NCBI GenBank assembly: GCA_035582835.1
Contig: JAYKAV010003065.1
Span: 391,271-455,270, forward strand
Reading direction: 5' to 3'
Length of the DNA: 64,000 nt
DNA from: Phoebastria nigripes
Lineage: Eukaryota > Chordata > Aves > Procellariiformes > Diomedeidae
Under the pieces are notes generated by a model. That model made no database searches. It was not told the DNA's origin and was given only the letters and a program-made list of their open reading frames with translations. Position numbers and translations under genes: made by a program. Every line of letters begins with the position of its first letter. Within the stretch, counting starts at the first letter, position 1. Of the stretch, positions 38,236-50,600 are shown one piece after another.

Positions 38236-38454
38236 GAAACCAAATATTAAGTACCTGGCTTACAAACCTCCTCCAGCAGTTGATCCCACTTCCTTTGACG
38301 CTCACCTCCTACGAATGACACAATCCAACACCCACGTGCCAGCTCTAAGAAAGCAAGAACGCCGTGGCTTCAACAAACCCCCATCCAGCTGGGGCTGGCC
38401 AAAGAAAGATAAAACACCCTGTAACTCTGCAAACAAATTATACCCATTGCTGAC
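38236..38454 (+). CDS. Exon-like segment of an unidentified protein
   Basis: A 219-nt segment lies between a strong acceptor (long pyrimidine tract then TTTTCCAG) and a strong donor (GAC then GTAAGG). It is open throughout in one frame, phase 2 in and phase 2 out. The product contains KPNIKYLAYKPPPAVDPTSF, HLLRMTQSNTHVPALRKQER and GFNKPPSSWGWPKKDK. It is proline- and lysine-rich with tryptophans, reminiscent of small ciliary or sperm microtubule-associated proteins, but I recognise no family. If the donor is not used, the frame stops two bases into the presumed intron. No start exon could be linked with confidence. It could still be a chance open frame. Confidence 0.4.
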
Positions 38455-40150
38455 GTAAGGAGGGGGAAGGGAGAGCAAAGGGAGTTGGGGGGGGAATTAA
38501 ATAAATCAGAGGAAGCATCCTTAGTCATCCGGAGCACGTGTTGAGATTTTAACAGCACCCTTAGAAATTAAAAGCCTCTATTAGCTCTACTTAGAAAGTA
38601 AACAGTAGGCTGCAACTGGGTAAACTGGGTAATGAGCATCACCTTGCAGGGTGGGAACTGGGACACTGAGTGCCTTGTCCCCAGCTTGGGCTTGCAGGTG
38701 CTGCAGGGGAGAGGGGCTGTCTCCAACAGCACTAGGGCCCAAGGTAGGCGAGGCTTTGAGGAGCACAGAGGACCTCCCCATCAGTGCCTTACACAGCTGT
38801 AGCCTATTTCTACGGCTGCACAGGCCAAATAAATCATCAGCAGTGAGTAGCTGGGGTCTTTGTGGAAGAAAAAGGATTCCGCAGCACAAGGAGGATTTGG
38901 TATTACATCTAACGTTGCAGTCAGCCTTTAAGCAGCTAGACAAGGGCATTGCGGATGATATTAAGGAGCATTTCAGGGGCCAGAGGGTATTGGGTGGCAT
39001 AACCCAGAGCTCCAAAAGCCTGAGAGGAAAGCGCACGCTGGGGACATGGCTCTGCACTGCTCACCTGCTGCCTTCCCAGTTACTGAAGTGGCAATTTGTC
39101 AAAAGCGTGGAGCTNGAGAGGTCTGCATGCTGCGTCCCGCGAATATGACCCATTCCCGGTACTGCCAGCACTGCTGCCTGCCACAGCCAGGTCTTCCCCC
39201 AAGCTCTCCCAGCCACAAGCTGGTCTCACTCAACTCTCCCCAGCTTATGAGAGCTGGGAAGGGCAAAGTTTCCAGGAGCTGAGCTGCACCTGGAAGCGCC
39301 CTTCTTCCCCATTTCGAATTATATTTGTGAGCAAACAGTTAAAAATACTGCCTTTAAGCTCGGAACCCAAGCTTTGGCCTAAGCAACACCACCATTTAGG
39401 AAGTGAAACAAACAAACAGGAAGCAAGGAAAATGCCACATAGTTACTCAGGGCCACCCTGGAAGGAGGGCTGTAGCAAAAGTACTGAGTCTCCTTTATTA
39501 AGGATTTCTTACTGCAGTAGAACACTACCTAATAGCTGCTGTATCCTGCTTGAGTGAGTACACTCTCCTCGGAAATCAAGCAAAGGTTTCTAATAGTTTT
39601 TGACAGAGTGCGGTCCCCTAAAGCTACATTTTCTGTCTGATTCATGCTGACTGACTGTAACCCTACGACAGTTATTGAAAGTTAATTAGCGGTGAAGTGC
39701 AAAGAGCTCTAGGAATGAAAATACAAGCGAGAACTGAACGTGGAGTGTCTCCTTTCCCAGAAAAAGTACTGTCAAGAAGGTTAACATAACCGAAAATATT
39801 GCAAATTGAAAACGTGAAAGGGATTCCTCTATGGAATGGCTTGGTTTCCTCTATGGAAACTTGGCTATGATTGTCCCTTGCTGTTTAGACAACGCAACCA
39901 AGAGGTAACGTATTTCTAAGGGTTTATCGGGGAAGCAGGTAAGCACAAAATCCAGCATTTCTTTCTTCACCACATTTGCTGAGAAAGCGCCTGAAAAGTT
40001 ATATAAAGACAACACCCAAATTACATAAAGACAAATAAAGATATAAATCAATCGCTGCTTCCTTTGGAGACTGAAGTTTGTCAGATGTTGCACATGCTAT
40101 CAAATCCCAACTATTTTTGCCCTTATTCTCCACTTCCTCAGTACTTGCAG

Positions 40151-40250
40151 GGAATAATCCACAGTTACATGCGAGCCCAGCCAGCGCCGAGCGGGTGTAG
40201 GAGGCGAGGCGAGGAGAGCCGCAGCCCCGCACCACCCACTCCCCGCAGAT
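40151..40250 (+). other. Exon-like GC-rich segment, plus strand
   Basis: A TTGCAG acceptor and a GAT/GTAAGC donor bracket a CpG-rich 100-nt segment 1.2 kb upstream of the NEMP2 start. If spliced to 38236-38454 it would bring a stop after two further codons. Alternatively it could be a non-coding upstream exon. The evidence is splice motifs and composition only. Confidence 0.2.
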
Positions 40251-40728
40251 GTAAGCGCCGAGACAAGGTGCGAGGCAGTGGGCAGCCCCCTTCAGGTGTT
40301 AAAAAAGCCCATCCTGGCACCCCCGGGGAATTGGATCCAGCCCTAAACAATCAAAAATAAAACTAGAAGCAATCTTCATGCAGAGAAACGGCACAGTTTT
40401 AAGAACAAGGAAGGGAATGCATTGTAGCAAAGCAAGTAGGTTGGAAAGGCCAAATGTAGGGCTCGGTAGAAAAACAGATGTTGGTGATGCCAGAATGCCT
40501 TGGCAAAATTGTGTTTATTGATTTTCATAGAATAGGAAAAAAGCTCCAGCCCCTTCCACCCCTGACTGCTGCCTGTGACTCACAAGCGATCTGAAACGAC
40601 TGCAATGAGCAAGCGGGGACCGGGCTGAGTTGGACCTAGCTCGTGCCTTCACAGCGCTGAACTGTGCGTCCTGCTCCAGGCTCTTCTTGTGGCTGCCTGG
40701 GAAATACAGAAAAGCTGTGGACGCTCAC

Positions 40729-40900
40729 CTCCATCAGGGCATCTAATAGCATTTCATTCAGGGAATTCCTCTGGGTGGGCAGAGGGTCTGATGAACGTGT
40801 GCCGTTCGATGGCTGACTCAACCGCCGCCGGTTGCGGGCGCGCTGGCGACGCGGCCCGGCCTTTCCCACGGGCTGGGTGGGGAAGGGGGCATGGGGAACA
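40729..40900 (-). other. Candidate divergent first exon opposite NEMP2
   Basis: On the minus strand a CpG-rich stretch is followed by an open frame with protein-like sequence (RSSDPLPTQRNSLNEMLLDA) that ends ALME at a strong donor (GAG then GTGAGC at 40728-40723). An ATG lies 24 nt before the donor. The segment sits about 0.6 kb from the NEMP2 start on the opposite strand. It could be an alternative NAB1 5' exon or a divergent non-coding transcript. No family was recognised. Confidence 0.25.
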
Positions 40901-41486
40901 GGGTGCGTAAGGAGGCAAATATTAACCCTCCTCTGTTCCGTTGTGGTGGCTGCCTCCGTGGAGGTTTGGGAAGTGTCGCAAGCTGCTCATGTGAGCCTTT
41001 GTTTCGGGCCCAATTGGTATCCTGACTGGTAAGTCCAGTCAACATTTTTGGGACCACAATCCAAGGAAACGCTTTTGCTGAGCTGTTACATTCATAGGAT
41101 TTTTCCCTTTCTTTCCAAGCGCACACTCTTAACTCCACCGAAGCCCTAAAACACAACTAAGAGAAACAAAAGGTGGGATGTGACACGCCAGAAGAGGTGC
41201 CTCCCGGCCGTCAGCGCTGCCGAGGGGCCGCGTCTGCCTCCGGACGGGCCGCTGCCCGAGGCCGGGGCTCCTGCCTGCTCCCCGCACGAGTATTTAGAAT
41301 AAACCGGGGTGAACCCCCCGCCCAGGGCCGGTCACCCCGCGCCGCCCCGGCCTGCCGCCAGCCGGGCGCGGCCCCGCAGAGGGAGAGGGGCGGCGGGGGA
41401 GCGCGGGGCCTCACCGCCCCTTCGCCGCGCCGGGGCCCGCCCTCGCCACGACCGTTAGGGGCGAGGCCGGAGCCGGCGGCCGCCAC

Positions 41487-41610
41487 ATGAGTCCGGCGGG
41501 GCCACCCCGCCGCAGGCAGCGCTCTCGGGCGCGGCCGGGGCCGGGGCTGGGGCTGCTCCTCCTGGCGCTGGCCGGGGCGGCCGGGGGCAGCGGGGAGGCG
41601 CCGTCAGCAG
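41487..41610 (+). CDS. NEMP2: NEMP2 exon 1 (signal peptide)
   Basis: ATG at 41487 within GCCGCCACATGAG. The exon encodes [20 protein letters not shown] and a hydrophobic leucine/alanine core, and ends after one base of a glycine codon before GTACTG. No upstream ATG in the same frame was found nearby. Confidence 0.9.
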
Positions 41611-44600
41611 GTACTGGCCTTCCCCTCCCGCCCCCGAGGGGCCTGCGCGGGGCCGGGAGAGCTCCGCCGGCGCGGCAGAGCAGGCCGCGGGCGGGGCGGT
41701 GGTCTTGGGGCGGGGGGGGGGGTCCCTTTCCCCTGCCCGGGTGGTCACAGGCCGGCGGGGGGTCTCCCCACTGCCAGCCTCCTTCAGAACAGGGAGCGGG
41801 AGGGATACGCTCTCATCCCCCCGGTTTCCTTCAGTCTCCATCGCCCCCGGTACAGCGCGACCTTCCGCCGCCTGCTTCTGCCCAAAATGGCGCTGCCCTA
41901 CGGAAAGGCCGGGGCCGCCGCCTCCCCGCCTGCCTCCGTCCCTGCCTGCTTCGGCCGAGAGCTAAAGTCGTTTCAGGGGCCAGACGCCTCCCTGAGGCGC
42001 TTTGCTGGTTTCTCCTGCTTGTCCCACCTTAGTTTCCACGAGAATATTCTGCGTGGTAGCTTGTGGGACAGGCGGGGGTACCGGCCTGGGAGAACTTCTA
42101 TGAACGAAGCGGCACCAGGTGCCCAGAGAGCAGGTGCCTCCCCTCCGTTTCAGTGGCAGAGGTTGGCAGGCTGGGTACCACTGGCATGGGAAGCTGACCC
42201 GGAGTGTACGTGACTCCCTCTGGCTTTCTCATTAGCTTGGTTCAGGAGAACTGGGTGCAGAACAGATCTTTTATTAACGAGGGCAGTGAAAACCCTGAAG
42301 ATTATTCTCAGTTGTAGTAGTGATACGTAACTCAAGAAGCTGCTTCCCTCCTTGCCTTGACGTTCCCAAGTCTTGGGCATCCTCCAGATTCTGCAGCAGA
42401 TGCCGATCCTCTCCACTGCTTGCCATCTCAAAACTTGGGAGTTGCCCTCTCTGTGTGTTCTCACGGTAGCTACAATCCTCCTCCATCTCACAATTACCTG
42501 TTCGGGAGCATCTTTCCTTTTGGAACGTCATTGTTTCACTCTGTGGAGCTGATGTCATGTTTGAAGCAAATTATTTTTCTCGAGAAAATGCCTTAAAATT
42601 AAGGGGGGTAAGAAAATATTTTCTAGCGTTGTATTATGGAGGACGTTATTTCTAACGTGGATGGATAGTTTATTGGTAGTGGCAGAAAATACACCCTGCA
42701 GGGAAGGCGCGGGCATTCTTGGCTGCATTTTGGGCCTGCTAGGCTGTTGCCGTTTCCTATCGCTGGGTTATCTTGGTCTTCGCCCTGGTAGTGCCGAGCC
42801 TCACCTGCTTACTGCGTCAGTCGGCAGCGCTTTTCAGAGACAAATGAATCATTTTGCAACTTCCTCTGATGACCTTTATGGAAGTTCCTGTCAAGAGGTA
42901 CAGCCAGCCCTTGTCTGAAGGGTTGTGCTCCCTCCCGCTGGATTTGCCGTGGATGAAAATTAATCAGATGGTTAATTTTTCACAATAAAAATGCCCAGAT
43001 TTTAAGTTTAAACCCATTTACTTTAGCAGGATCATCTGTGGACACTTTAATTCTGGAATGACTTAATAAACTTATGTAAGAACATCCACACAGGTGTTTT
43101 TCATTGGCTTAATTAAATTGGTTAAAAAATAATTTAGCCTAAGTTCAGCTTCCTTATAGAGACAGGGCAGGTTTTTACCTGCAAACAGTATCTCCTTGTC
43201 CAGATTGAGACTGTTTTGCACATACTCATTTTGCTGTTCTGAGTGTATGACAGTGTTTTAGCAGTTACTACTGAGCTTGGCTTAGACCTACATTTTCTAT
43301 TCAGTGAGCCAGATGATTCCCTCTGTTCAGATCTGTAATTATTTCCTTTATTCTTCTCTTTAATTATGTTCCTGGAACACTGTGGTAATGCACTGTAGGG
43401 TATATTTTACACATGTATGTAGATCGGAATGTATGTTATTCTTCAAAGTTTGCTCCATAAATCTTTTAGGTGCGTTTCTGCTCAAAAGTGCAATCTAATT
43501 CTGAAGATCTTAGGGGGTCACTAACATTTCAGGAGAGTTAGACCAATGAGCATCCCTAATTAAATGACTTACGGCAAGCTATCAGTGCACTTGCCTTTTT
43601 ACATGTCATGGCTGGACTATGTCAGGAAAATTTGTTTTAAAGAGAAGAGTTGTGTTCTTTAACATTAGAAACATTTCTGAGGGAGAGGAGTATGATTTCT
43701 GCGATCAGCAGCCATGTCATGTGCTAAATGACTATTTTAATATGTAAGCCTGTTTACCTGCTCAGACTCCCACAGTTGCATTCACCATTGGTATAAGCAT
43801 CGACTCCGGTGGAGTTACACCCACTCGTGCCAGCAGTGAATTTGGCCCAGAGGCCCTATTCCAGTGCCATCAAAACACTGATACCGAAGCCAAGCTTTTA
43901 TGGATTACATTTTTTTAAAATATCACCCTAGATTAATTTTTTTTTTTTCCCCCAAAGGTGTTGCAGTTTACTCTGGAGCCTAAGTAGCTTGATTAGAAGT
44001 ATAATTTGAATTTTCATCTAAATCATATTGAACATGCTACCCTGCAGCATAGTTTTCACGTTTGATTATCTGCAAATTGCTTGTGATTCCCTCAGCATAT
44101 ACAACAATGAAAATTATACATTTGTATTTGATACATGCTTAAAATTAACTTTTCTGCCCCCCTTCCCCCCAGGTAGAAACTGTAGCTTTTTGCAGGAAAT
44201 GGATGTCATCCAGAAACAGGATGAAAACTGTTACTGCTATGTGCAAAACAGAACCATTCGCTTACAGTACGTTTGGTCNACTCTTCAGGTAAGAGGCCGT
44301 TTTGGGGATCATTCAGATACGCAACACATTTCACATGAACTTTTGCCAGCAAAGTGTATGATCAGTTAGCGAGATCAAAGCAGTATCTCTGTGTAATTAG
44401 TAGTTTGAACGGTGTATAGGTAGGACCATGATAAAAATGCAGCATTGTGATCCTCCACTTCGGATGCAGTGAGGTTTGGTCTCTCTCTATTAGAAGGATG
44501 TCAACCAGGCTTATAGTGTGATGCCACACAAACATTAACTTAGTGTTGCATATTATTTTGTTGCACACCTTTTCTATTGATGGACCACTGTTAACCTCTG

Positions 44601-47600
44601 CAACAAACGTTTTTGCTTATCACCAAACGCCTTTATAAAACTTTTAAATTTGAGGATAAAATGCAGTAGCATACCAGGCCACAGTATAGGAACCAAAGGT
44701 GTATTAGATTGTGACTAATGAAAAACCAGCAGCAGTGCATTTCTGTTTTTCTGAGTAACAGAGTGTCATCTTACAAAAAACGTGTTCAGAGATTAGCTTG
44801 AAACAATATAAAAGTCTCTTAACAGTGGAAGCAATAATAGCTAAAGGAACAAGCCGACTATCTGCGTGGTTCCTTTTTTTCCCTGGGAAGTATGTCTCCG
44901 GACAAGGGAAGGAAACAGTTTCACTTCATCTCTGTTGGAGGAATTTGCTCTCAGACAGAAGGAAGTGGGACATCTCTTTGCCTGTTCCCAGGACTGTCTT
45001 CCTCAGGAACATGCTGCAGATGTTTCTATGAATGGTAGCAGATTTCAGGTAGTGAAACCCTCTGGCAGTCACACAAGCTTTCCTGGAGTAAATGTTTAAA
45101 AGCAGGAAGTTCAGATTTTTCCCACAACAAATTGCTTGCTGACGTGTTGTCTCTTCTCCCAGTAGAAGCCTGTTTTATTACCTATTGCATCACTTTTTTG
45201 TAGATGGGTCTTTGTTGTCTAATAGGCCCTGATCAAGAGCTCACAATGAATCACAATCTTCAGGAAGATCATCCCATCTCAGAAGATTGACAAGATCTTT
45301 TACCAGTTTGGTGGGGGAGGGTGCTAGGAACTAGCAAGAAACCCCAAAATACCCAACAGGAATGTGCTTATATTTAAATTTCTGGTTATGATATCTTTCA
45401 TTTTCTTTATCCCTCTTCTGTCCCTAACATGAAGATTGCATTATTAACTACAAGAAAAGCAAGTCCAATTTCTTACAGTTCAGGAGGGGAATGGGGAAGC
45501 GTATGAACATCCACAAAAGAAACTGTGGTCAGTCAAATATTACTGGTTTTGTTAGAAATTTGCGTGTGGGCAAGTGTCATGGTAAAACCAAACCCACCGA
45601 GCTTTCGGATGGATTGAGGCCCCTCCATAGAACTTTGCTGACGTTGAGTTCTTTGAATCACCTTGTAAGGCCTAAACAATAAATCTTTGCATAACATCAA
45701 TAACCAATTACTAAACAACTAAGAATTGCACTAGCATTTTATTCTTGAGCTCTCTATACTGATTTTCATTATCACATATATGGCTTATATGCTATATAGT
45801 TCAGAAAAACAAAAAACCCCAGTGATTCTGAGTTACTGCTCTGTGTATTCTGTTGTTTGTTTTTAGGTAAAAGTTAACAGCAGAGAAATGTTCAGGTTTG
45901 AGCCTATTTCAGAAAAAAACAACTGTCGTAATTCAGAGACTGTTATTGAGTTTGCTACATGTGCTGTTCAAATCTTCTGGAAACCAGAGACGTCTACAGA
46001 AACTTTCATAAGCATAAAACAATATGGAGAGGATATTTGTTTCAAAATACAGCCCTTTAAAACCGAACCGTACACTGTGAGTGTGAAACGAGAAAGTAAG
46101 TAAAAAAGAACTTTCAGTTTAGATTACAGATGGATTGGTATTGCCAGTGTTACTGAATGTACCATCTCTTTGTAAGAAGCTTGGGACTTCTCTGTTGATA
46201 TTTTATATAATCAACATTTCAGACTGAATTAGTCTAAAGTCCATTTCTATTTTTTTCCCCCTTTTTTTAGTGCTAGATGGAAAACTCTTGTTTTTGTTTA
46301 TAGCTGGAATTTTTCTGTTCCATTTTGCAAACAGCCTGAGCAGGTGAGTACTAGCTGCTGGTTTTTGACCTTCTTTCCCAATGCCTGTGCATCTTTTGTC
46401 TGTTTTCTAAGCTAAAGAGGCAGTTCTTTGGGAAAGTGAAATAAGGANACTGAACACATATTTAAAACTTCCTCATACCATTTGTGTTTGGACAGATTGT
46501 GACATATCTTGGAGTGCTGCACTCTATTAATCACTTAGCTGTGTTAGGGTTCTTGTATCCAAGCTTCCTGCACTGGGCGACACCAAGACAATCCTCAGTG
46601 AGCAAGTGTGTGGGTTCAGAAAAATTCTCTCTCCCTTTTGTAGACCAGTGAGGTTAGCTGAATGCTAANTAATGCTGCATGTGTTATAAATTATGCCCTC
46701 CTGCAGGAAGAAGTGCTTAGGATGAGGTCATCTGGGGCCTCATCTGCCTCCACCTTTGTGCCAGCCTTTCCTCATCATTCTTTTGGTGCACATTTTGCAT
46801 AGCATGTAAGGGAGGATACATATTGTTACAGCAAAACATGTGTCCCATAACTTTAAAGCAAAATGAGTCACAAATTAATTGTCAGGAGGCACCTCTAAAA
46901 CAAGCAGAGCAGCAATAGGTTTTATAGAGCTAACTCTGAATTAAAAAGTCAGACTTTATAAATGCATAAGCTTATAAAAAAAACCTTGTGGGTTTGTGGA
47001 GGTGTTTTTACATTTTAAATTAAAAAAATAAAACTTTTCTTCCAGTACAGAACCATATCGGTACATAGAAGAAAATGAAATTGCTAGAAACTAGAAGGTC
47101 AGTGAAATCAGAAATAGTGTGAGCTTAAAAAAACCAACACAATCTCCTAGCCTGTAACAACTCCAGTGACCTTAGGTATCTGTTGGGAATTTTTCCTTAC
47201 ACGGATTTAATATCTAAACTGGGGCTGTTAACCACATAACTACAACTCTAAGTTACAGCTGTGTTAAGTTCTTATTGAAGATCACTGCTGTTTTTACAAA
47301 TGTTGGCATCTTAACCAATTACAAATTACACTTCTCACTGTATTCTCTCTTGTTCTCTTACAGGAATACCAAGTTCTTCTACCTTTCTGGAATAATACTG
47401 GGTGTTCTTGCTCTGCTAGTCTTTGTCCTGTTGACACTTAAAAGGTTTATTCCAAGGGTAAATCTACATTTATAAACAAAATAATAATAACCATCAACTC
47501 ATAATATAGGAAGTGAAGAGTACAGAGCCAGATTCTGATCTTGCTCTGTTTTTGTGGCCAGGTAACTCCACTGAAATGACTGCAGGATTGCTTGTGTCAA

Positions 47601-50600
47601 GTAAATATAATAAGGTCAGAATCAAGTTCTAGTTAGCTTGCTCCTGAGTTTAAAGTAAACAGGAGATTGTTGATGTACAAGAGTTTAGTCTGAAACATAA
47701 ATTATTTTTATTGGACTGGAGCTAAGCTTACTTTTGAATCTATGAATCAATCTAAATCAGAATGTAGCTTTAGTGGCAACTGGGACAGATTCTCTTCTGT
47801 TCACCAGAGACAATTCATTGCAAGGCAGATGTGAATTTTTCCTTTACTTTTACAAAGTCTGTGCATTCCCACAATATTGCTGAGATATGTTAATTGGAAA
47901 TACAGTGCNATAGGCTTATACCATGACACTGGGATGTGATATGCAAATACAGAGATGCAGTTGCTCCACTTAGAATTGATACTGCTTAGTTGTAGTGTGC
48001 AGAGCACTGTACAGTGGAGGTCTAACAGATCATAAGCCCTGTAGGTCTACCGAATATCACATCTGGTTTTGCCTGTGAGTTGCCTTGCACACAATGGTCC
48101 TGATTCCGACTTGAAATTTTTTTATTTTTAATTTTTTTTTTCTTTTTTTTTTTTTTTTTTTTTTAATTTCCAGCACAGTACCTTCTGGATCTTAATGAGT
48201 GGCTGCTCGATGTCCTCTCTCTATTTTATTTACTGCTTCAAAGAGAATATGCAGTGGTTGTGGTCTGAACACAGAAGCTACTTGTTGGGTAAGAAAATTA
48301 TCAAAAAATGGGCTGCAGATTTTGGTTTAATTTAGTGGTTAGATGAATACCTGCTCATAAAAAACAAAATCAAGTGACTCATTTATGGAGTACTTTTTTC
48401 TCCTAAGCTATAGATGTTGGAATATTCCAAAGGTTCCTAATCCACTCAAATGAGCATTTACTCACATTGTATCATTAAGTAAGGAGTTTGATATAGTGGG
48501 TCAGTAGCAGCTTTAAGAGCCGATTTTGCCTGTATTATTTATTCATTGATTTGCCATTACATATTTTCCCTGTAACAGCAAAAGGGCAGCTATGCTGGTT
48601 TGTATTTTGCTGGATGTGGGAACTGGATGCATAAGTAGCTAACTGGATGTGGCTGCAGGGGCTGACAAATCTATTGATCTGGCACCTGCCTTGACATTCT
48701 TGCATGGAGAGAATTCATGTGCAGCTCATAGCATTAGCTAAAGGCTGTTCATAGATCACCTCGTGAACTCTTTGCACACTTTTGAAATATAAAGCACATA
48801 CAACATAATGCAGCTATCTATAAGACAACGCAAGAAACAGCAGGCTATACTCCACAGCAGTTGCAAGCTTTGTGAACTAAACCAATGAAGTTAAATGGAT
48901 AGTTGCATCTTTTTCTCCATGTCCTCCTTTTCTGTTTCTACAGGGTATTTTCTGGCTGTTGGAATTACCAGCTTTGCCACTTGCTATCAGCATGGACCGC
49001 TTACCACTGAACTGAGCATAACCTTGTTCACATGGACACTACAATTAACAGCCTTTGTCTTGATTTATTGTGGTGTCACCGTACCTCAAGTTGCGTATGC
49101 AGTAATAGCAGTCAGCCTCTGTTCAAAAGGCCTGTGTTACCCGCTTGGTGCTGCTTGTCACATAGGCAGGTTTGTATGTATTTTTCAATGTCCAAGTCCC
49201 TGTATCACCAGGAAATACTGGAGGCTGATAATGAAAAAACCCTTACACTTCAATAATGATTTATGAATTTCTAATACTAGTTCATATTTTTACCAAANGT
49301 AAAGCTGCAATAGAAAAGGTTTAAATCCCTGAGACGTGGGAATTTAATTATTTTCCATTTGGCAGTTTTAAGCATGAGTTTTGTTCTATGGAGAAATGTG
49401 ACTGTGCTCTTAAGTACAAATGTAGCACCTTCTAGTCTGCAGCATATGGTAACTAAAACATTTCTGTTTGGTTGATTGATCAGACTGCAGCAATACTGCC
49501 TTGGTTTCATGTGTAGTGAGAGAATCTGCAGGTAAATTGTACTGAATCTTATGGGATAAAACAGTGTACTATCACCTAGGAAGCAGACGTTAAAAAGTGA
49601 CAGTCCTTGTAGGCTACTGTGGAGTTCAGAGACTAAAAACCCATCTCCACAAAAATAATGGTTTCCGTTGGTTTTAGTTTTCCAAGGTTATTATCCTAGA
49701 TGTACATGTCTACCTTTAATTCGTGGAAACAATCTGTTATCACTGTGGAGACATTCCCCCGTATTCCCAGAGCCCCATTTCTATTGTGGCATTTGGAATG
49801 GGAACTACTTGCAATATGTAGAGCTTAGTTTGCTAAGTATTTTCATTAGCAATATGGGAACAACACGTTTCCTCATCCTTGAATTGGAAGCATGTTTTAT
49901 CACAAATACAACACTCAAATGAAGATTCTAAGAAGTCCTGCCAATTAACATCTGTTTTTAACTTCAGTGATGGCATCCAGATTAAGGGACTTTAGTGCAG
50001 ACTGTCCCGTAGCTGGGGACTTCTGCTGAACTGCAGAGAACCACAAAGAGGCAAAGGCTAGAACTGCATAACCAAAAGAATAAAAACCAAATAATTTCTT
50101 TTTCAGTCTTTTACACAGTGTTTAGTTTTGAAGAACATACTGCTTTGCTCTTGTGCTCTTTTTGGATGTTGAAGTGTGGACTGGGATGAAGCTTTTTTAT
50201 TTTAGGTAGAATTTATCATTTGTTGAAGACTGGTTTTTGCCTGCAGCTGAGAAGCACCAACTGTTTCAAAAGCAACATATAGGATCAATACTTACCTGAT
50301 GTAAGCAGGTCCAGCTCACTCTGAAATCAGTAAGATTTAGCTACGAGTTCACAGAAGTCAGAACATACCTGTTTTACCCTGAAACACTGTAGTTTGTTCT
50401 CCACGTGGACCTTTTTTTGTTTTTCTTGAACTGATGCTTCTATAAAGCCGAAAAGCACCGAAATACAGCTCTACAAATTTCTCTTAGGAGAATGATAAGG
50501 GTTGTTTTTTGTTTCAAAACACTAAGCAGTAGCACCAGACTGTGAGGCCGTGATGCCAGATACACAGTTCAGAGCAGCAGATATATCAAAATAACTAAGA

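Larger units (their letters stand above)
33000..41190. other. Intergenic region between the CR1 copy and the NEMP2 promoter
   Basis: About 8 kb without a recognised gene family. Poly-A runs occur at 36173-36195 and 36660-36678, and short imperfect tandem duplications at 37065-37103 and 39824-39858. Three exon-like segments are annotated separately: 38236-38454 and 40151-40250 on the plus strand, and 40729-40900 on the minus strand. The remainder shows nothing I can support. Confidence 0.6.
41190..41960 (+). promoter_or_regulatory. CpG island and promoter of NEMP2
   Basis: Very GC-rich, CpG-dense sequence covers the NEMP2 start codon and the beginning of intron 1. The transcription start is not determined. 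I see no convincing TATA box at a suitable distance, as expected of a CpG-island promoter. Confidence 0.8.
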
